Origin: Raineya sp964654605
Lineage (GTDB): Bacteria; Bacteroidota; Bacteroidia; Cytophagales; Thermonemataceae
Assembly: GCA_964654605.1 (NCBI GenBank)
Contig: CAZZLW010000004.1
Coordinates: forward strand, 1-64,000
Direction: 5' to 3'
DNA length: 64,000 bases
Part shown: piece after piece, positions 60,435-64,000 of the stretch
Layout: each line of letters begins with the position of its first letter
Numbering within the stretch: position 1 is the stretch's first letter
The notes under the pieces: generated by a model
Seen by the model: only the letters and a program-made list of their open reading frames with translations
The model's database searches: none
Told to the model about the DNA's origin: nothing
Translations under genes and position numbers: made by a program

Positions 60435-61997
60435 TCAAACATTTACAAAGCCTTTTTGTTTGATGAAATTTTCCCAATCTTCTAAAATTTTTCCTTTCAT
60501 TACGCGTGGAAATTTAGTTTGACCGCCTTCTTTGCCTTTGGAACGCATCCAATCATAGAATAGGTGTGTGGGTAGGGTATGTACGAATATTTCTTTGAGG
60601 GCGGCACTGCGTTCTACTTTGTAGTCGTCGTTTAACTCACAGAGTTTATTATCCAAGCGTATTTTAAGCTCCTCGCTGTTGATAGGCTCATCAATGCCAA
60701 TATACCAACGATGAGCAAAAAGAGTATCGTACTTGACGCCTGCTACGGTAAATTCTTTCACCGTGAAACCCATTTCATCAGCAACACTTTCAATAGCTTT
60801 GTTCATATTATCCACAGAAAGATGCTCGCCACAAAGGCTTAAAAAATGCTTGGTTCTGCCTGTAATTACAATTTCAGAGAGTTTTTTATCTACAAGTTTC
60901 ACAGTATCGCCAATAAGATAACGCCAAGCCCCAGCACAAGTAGAAAGTAGGATTGCGTATTCCTTTCCCTCCTCAATTTCATCAATGAGCAAGGTTTCAG
61001 GTTTTTCAATCATTTCGCCATTATCATCAAAATTTTTATCGTTGAAGGGTACAAACTCTAAAAAGATACCATTGTTGAGCACTAATTGCAACTCACCTTG
61101 TGGGCGAGCCTGATAAGCGATAAACCCTTCGGAAGCAAGATAAGTTTCCATATACACCAGAGGCTTGGCGAGCAGTTTGTTGAAACTATTTTTGTAAGGC
61201 TCAAAAGCTACGCCTCCGTGTACGTAAATGGTGAGGTTAGGCCAAATATCGTGAATGGTTTTTACGCCATAATGAGCAATGATTTTTTCAAAAAGAATTT
61301 GTATCCAAGCAGGAACCCCCGCTACTATGGTAATATCCCATTTGGGGGCTTTGAGAACAATCTCGTCTAATTTTTCTCCCCAATTGCTTTTTTTAGCAAT
61401 TTTTCTGCCCGGTTTGTAAAAGTGCTGAAACCAAAAAGGAATTTTAGAAGCAGTAATACCACTCAAATCGCCCGAAAAATAAGTGCCGTTGTAGTTGAGG
61501 TGGGTACTACCGCCAAGCATCAAAATACCTCCTTCATACAATTTGGGTGGAAGTTCGGGATAGTGAGCAAGTGAAAGTATCTGGCGAATACTTGTTTTGC
61601 GAATAGCTTTTATCATTTCTTTGGTGATAGGAATATATTTGCTGGAGGCTTCGGAAGTTCCCGAACTTAAAGCAAAATACTTGATTTGTCCTCGCCAACA
61701 AACATCTTTTTCTCCATCGCGGGCTTTGTGCCACCATTCGTTATAGATTTTGTTGTAATTGAAAGTAGGAACTTGCTCTTTGAATAGTTCGTAAAACTTT
61801 CTATCGTTTTTGGCGTTTTTCTGAATAGCATCAATGATTTTATTGAAGTTGTAAGTTTTGCCAAAAGCAGTGCTTTCGGCATTGGTAAGCAACTTGAGCA
61901 GTTCTTTTTTCTGCAAAATGAAAGGAGATTTGTTTTCCTGCTCTATGCTTTTGCGTAGTTTGATGCCTTTTTTGAGGAGAGTACCAAGAATTGCCAT
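60435..61997 (-). CDS. GH3-family (auxin-responsive type) acyl-adenylating protein
   Basis: 520 residues. The GH3 fold is recognisable from ALSSGTSEASSKYIPITKEM (AMP-binding P-loop, with SSGTS), GGSTHLNYNGTYFSGDLSG, PLVYMETYLASEGFIAYQAR, GAWRYLIGDTVKLVD (motif with GDxV) and VITGRTKHFLSLCGEHLSVD. Plant GH3 enzymes conjugate jasmonate or auxin to amino acids; bacterial relatives are common in Bacteroidota with unknown substrates. It should adenylate a carboxylic acid and join it to an amine. The start has an ATG before a basic, non-secretory segment. The FMO gene follows in the same direction. Confidence 0.9.
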   Translation of the reverse strand: MAILGTLLKKGIKLRKSIEQENKSPFILQKKELLKLLTNAESTAFGKTYNFNKIIDAIQKNAKNDRKFYELFKEQVPTFNYNKIYNEWWHKARDGEKDVCWRGQIKYFALSSGTSEASSKYIPITKEMIKAIRKTSIRQILSLAHYPELPPKLYEGGILMLGGSTHLNYNGTYFSGDLSGITASKIPFWFQHFYKPGRKIAKKSNWGEKLDEIVLKAPKWDITIVAGVPAWIQILFEKIIAHYGVKTIHDIWPNLTIYVHGGVAFEPYKNSFNKLLAKPLVYMETYLASEGFIAYQARPQGELQLVLNNGIFLEFVPFNDKNFDDNGEMIEKPETLLIDEIEEGKEYAILLSTCAGAWRYLIGDTVKLVDKKLSEIVITGRTKHFLSLCGEHLSVDNMNKAIESVADEMGFTVKEFTVAGVKYDTLFAHRWYIGIDEPINSEELKIRLDNKLCELNDDYKVERSAALKEIFVHTLPTHLFYDWMRSKGKEGGQTKFPRVMKGKILEDWENFIKQKGFVNV

Positions 61998-62108
61998 AAG
62001 CGTAAAAATATTTTGTTTGTTTTGCCCTCAAATATGTAGATTTGCTTTGAATTTTCCAAGAAAAATTGCAAAAATTTGAAAAGTGCAAAATAAAATTTGA
62101 AAAGTACA

Positions 62109-62768
62109 ATGTTTGAGCTTGAAAATTATCAAAAAATATTGCAAGAACTCGGAAACGTGCATTTGATAGCAGTTAGCAAAACAAAGCCTATTAGTGATTT
62201 GCAAGAGGCTTACAATGCAGGAGTAAGAGATTTTGGCGAGAATAAAGTGCAAGAAATGTGCGAAAAGCAACCGCACTTGCCCCAAGATGTCCGTTGGCAT
62301 TTGATAGGGCATTTACAAAGCAACAAAGTTAAGTACATTGCTCCTTTTGTTTATCTGATACACTCTGTGGATAGCCTGAAATTATTGCAGGAAATCAATA
62401 AGCACGCCCAAAAACACAACAGAACAATCAACTGCCTCCTACAAATTCATATTGCCCAAGAGGAAACCAAATTTGGTTTAAGTTACGAAGAAGCTGAAAG
62501 TCTTTTGCAAAATACAGCTCTAAAAGCACTAAAAAATATTTGCATAAAAGGTTTAATGGGAATGGCAACTTTTACAGAGAATACCGAGCAAGTACGCAGA
62601 GAGTTCAGAGGCTTGGCGGAGTTTTTTCGGTATTGCAAGCAAAAGTACCAAGATTTTAATCTTGACTTCCAAGAGCTATCAATGGGTATGAGCGGCGACT
62701 ATCCGATTGCCATTGCCGAAGGCTCTACAATGGTGCGAATTGGAAGTGCATTGTTTGGTAGTAGATAA
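62109..62768 (+). CDS. yggS: YggS-family PLP homeostasis protein
   Basis: 219 residues from the ATG at 62109; a TTG four codons upstream is less likely. Alanine-racemase-fold domain: LIAVSKTKPISDLQEAYNAG (PLP lysine in VSKTKP), DFGENKVQEM, RWHLIGHLQSNKVKYIAPFV, and LSMGMSGDYPIAIAEGSTMV with VRIGSALFG. It binds PLP without known catalysis and balances B6 and amino acid pools. Upstream are two direct copies of AAAATTTGAAAAGT (62070-62083 and 62093-62106), one just before the ATG. Confidence 0.95.
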   Translation: MFELENYQKILQELGNVHLIAVSKTKPISDLQEAYNAGVRDFGENKVQEMCEKQPHLPQDVRWHLIGHLQSNKVKYIAPFVYLIHSVDSLKLLQEINKHAQKHNRTINCLLQIHIAQEETKFGLSYEEAESLLQNTALKALKNICIKGLMGMATFTENTEQVRREFRGLAEFFRYCKQKYQDFNLDFQELSMGMSGDYPIAIAEGSTMVRIGSALFGSR

Positions 62769-62783
62769 ATTTTGCCTTCCCAA

Positions 62784-63308
62784 TCAACTAAAAAATTGTT
62801 TCAGTTCATTTTTTAGAAAGCCAATAGCCGCAATTGTAGGGCGAATGTCGTAGTTATTGGCGTTTTCTAAAATTTTTTTAGCCAGTTCCAAAGCATTGCT
62901 TTCGGGGGCTACTTGTGCGGCAGAATTGTTGATGAGCGAAACAATCTCTTCTCTGGCAGTCTGTACCATATTCCAAGCTTCATTGCTCATATACATCTGT
63001 TGTGAGAAATTGTGAGCAAATTCGTTGCGTATTTCGTGTAAAAGAATTTGTTGGAGTTCCTCGGAAGTGAATTGTGAAACTTGCAGGCGAGTAAGCATAT
63101 TTTCGGGGCTAATTCTTTCTAAAAAAAGGCACATACGTTCATAAGCCTGCAAGCGGATAGTTGTGATAGTTTCAGTATTTTTGAGCTTGATTTCAGCCAA
63201 ACGGCGTTCAAATTCTTTTTCTAAAAAATTGCGAGCCGTTAGATACATTCCTAAAAGAACAAGGCTTGCGGGGAGCGTAATTTTTAATAAATCAGCAACA
63301 ACTTCCAT
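62784..63308 (-). CDS. conserved membrane-anchored protein (DUF7935-like)
   Basis: 174 residues: one N-terminal helix (ITLPASLVLLGMYLTARNF), then a helical cytoplasmic part with a basic/acidic segment (EKEFERRLAEIKLKN) and the conserved IRLQAYERMCLFLERISPEN, EIRNEFAHNFSQQMYMSNEA and VSLINNSAAQVAPES. I recall this as a Bacteroidota family of unknown function, recently numbered DUF7935, though the number is from memory. It follows the partial coiled-coil gene in the same direction, with 18 bp between them. Function unknown. Confidence 0.7.
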   Translation of the reverse strand: MEVVADLLKITLPASLVLLGMYLTARNFLEKEFERRLAEIKLKNTETITTIRLQAYERMCLFLERISPENMLTRLQVSQFTSEELQQILLHEIRNEFAHNFSQQMYMSNEAWNMVQTAREEIVSLINNSAAQVAPESNALELAKKILENANNYDIRPTIAAIGFLKNELKQFFS

Positions 63309-63326
63309 AGTTTGTGTGTATTGAGT

Positions 63327-64000
63327 TTAGTTTATCAGATTATTTTTTCGTAAAAATTCCTCGTTGATATTGAGTTTTTCTTGAATAGTTTTCAAAGGGA
63401 TACCCATTTCTATCATTAGGCGAATGGTTTGCACTTTTTCTTGTTCCAGTTTTTCAGCCTTTTGGCGTTCTTGCTCGGCTTTCTGACGTTCCTGTTCAGC
63501 CTTTTGACGTTCCTGCTCGGCTTTCTGACGTTCTTGTTCAGCCTTTTGACGTTCTTGCTCTGCAAGAAGCTTTTGAGCTTCTTTTTCAAGTTGTAATTTT
63601 TGCTTTTCCTCCTCAATGCTTGCCACCTTTTTCTCTAACTCGTTGATTTCCTCTTCGTATTCGTTCATTTCAGTCAGATAATCATCTTCGGCAATCATTT
63701 TGTTGCGTAATGTTTTTTCTTGTGCCGCCGCTTGCAATCTTCGTATAATGGGACGATATTTTTCAGGAAAATCCTCTTCTTTTACGTTCAAGATATGAAA
63801 ATCCTCGCTTCGGTTGTTTTGGTCAAAGATACTCAAAATTTTCTCCAAATCGCTCTGATAGCGTTCTTTTAGGTATGGAATATTTACAACGATTCCTTTA
63901 TGAAATAAAGCGGGAATAAAATGCCCTTTTTCGCCAATAATTTCGCCGTTTCGTTTGTCTTTTACGCAGTTATCAATGTCAATGACAGGCACACCTGCGT
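63327..64000 (-). CDS. coiled-coil protein, possibly Rpn/PD-(D/E)XK-like C-terminus, partial
   Basis: The frame stays open to the window edge (codons Ala-Gly precede a GTG at 63992), so the N-terminus is missing and 63992 is not necessarily the start. Visible are VIDIDNCVKDKRNGEIIGEK, KGIVVNIPYLKERYQSDLEK and FPEKYRPIIRRLQAAAQEKT. A coiled coil (EEEINELEKKVASIEEEKQK) follows, with five or so copies of EQERQKA and the end LMIEMGIPLKTIQEKLNINE. The MGIPxxxIxExLxI tail is common in Rpn-type recombination-promoting nucleases, but the catalytic part would lie outside the window, so that is only a guess. Confidence 0.55.
   Translation of the reverse strand, partial: AGVPVIDIDNCVKDKRNGEIIGEKGHFIPALFHKGIVVNIPYLKERYQSDLEKILSIFDQNNRSEDFHILNVKEEDFPEKYRPIIRRLQAAAQEKTLRNKMIAEDDYLTEMNEYEEEINELEKKVASIEEEKQKLQLEKEAQKLLAEQERQKAEQERQKAEQERQKAEQERQKAEQERQKAEKLEQEKVQTIRLMIEMGIPLKTIQEKLNINEEFLRKNNLIN
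63453..63560 (-). repeat. 21/42-bp tandem repeat inside a gene
   Basis: A 21-bp unit encoding EQERQKA recurs about five times. Two slightly different versions alternate (TTCAGCCTTTTGACGTTC and CTCGGCTTTCTGACGTTC in plus-strand reading), so the true period is 42 bp, which suggests recent expansion by two-unit steps. Confidence 0.8.

Noticed and set aside
63437..63560. Possible CRISPR-like array
   Set aside because: The repeats are contiguous, 21/42 bp long, with no spacers, and encode coiled-coil heptads in frame.

Overview
The window looks like a chromosomal segment of a Bacteroidota bacterium, most likely a Cytophagales-type gliding or marine lineage. The evidence is AT-rich DNA, promoters of the Bacteroidota form (TTTG about 20 bp before TAnnTTTG), a gliding-motility permease GldF, two DUF6089-type outer-membrane barrels, a short Bacteroidota-type arginine decarboxylase and a degenerate Bacteroidota dihydroorotase paralogue. 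No rRNA, phage, insertion sequence transposase or CRISPR array is visible. Two tRNA genes (His-GTG, Leu-CAA) are present.

Layout. 1-340 holds a small non-coding mobile element (MITE-like) with 18-bp perfect terminal inverted repeats. 370-5284 is an envelope block: an LPP20-type lipoprotein, a CsgG-type lipoprotein and two secreted beta-barrel proteins, then pyrR and tRNA-His. 6085-15407 is a mixed housekeeping stretch: gldF, a secreted protein, an NfeD-like protein, an FtsI-type transpeptidase with altered active-site motifs, DivIVA, a fluoride channel, a glycosyltransferase, a LolC/E-type permease, uvrC and tRNA-Leu.

15629-29358 is the most striking region: eleven consecutive minus-strand genes that look like one signalling and envelope system. 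In transcription order it holds a membrane GAF protein, a large Cache-HAMP-GAF-PAS-PAS-SpoIIE phosphatase (SiaA-like), a SiaB-like kinase, a SiaC-like phosphoprotein with threonine 68 conserved, a TerB-like/ABC ATPase/permease fusion, a duplicated lipoprotein/secreted-protein pair (A-B-A'-B'), a four-helix membrane protein and a eukaryotic-type Ser/Thr kinase. A plausible reading, by inference, is that a membrane sensor controls SiaC phosphorylation through SiaA and SiaB, with the ABC fusion and the lipoproteins as envelope-side outputs or partners.

29608-46170 carries arginine decarboxylase, the dihydroorotase pseudoenzyme, a complete RND efflux operon preceded by a small E/K-rich protein whose promoter sits in a perfect palindrome, the DabA-DabB inorganic-carbon uptake pair and a P-type calcium-pump-like ATPase. 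46321-55776 has a fatty acid hydroxylase, a YoeB-type toxin with an unfamiliar antitoxin enclosed by long inverted copies of a dispersed repeat, ribosomal proteins L25, L27 and L21, a glycosyltransferase, a DUF1684 protein, an MBOAT acyltransferase, YicC, an RluD-type pseudouridine synthase and PrmC. 55782-64000 has gamma-glutamyltransferase, a secreted protein, a flavin monooxygenase next to a GH3-family protein, YggS, and two conserved proteins of unknown role, the last running off the window.

Intergenic DNA is unusually rich in short repeats: (GGTTCAA)n-like tracts, a 41-bp hairpin repeat, and a roughly 120-bp repeat with three copies. Functional calls come from reading motifs by eye; no database search was run.
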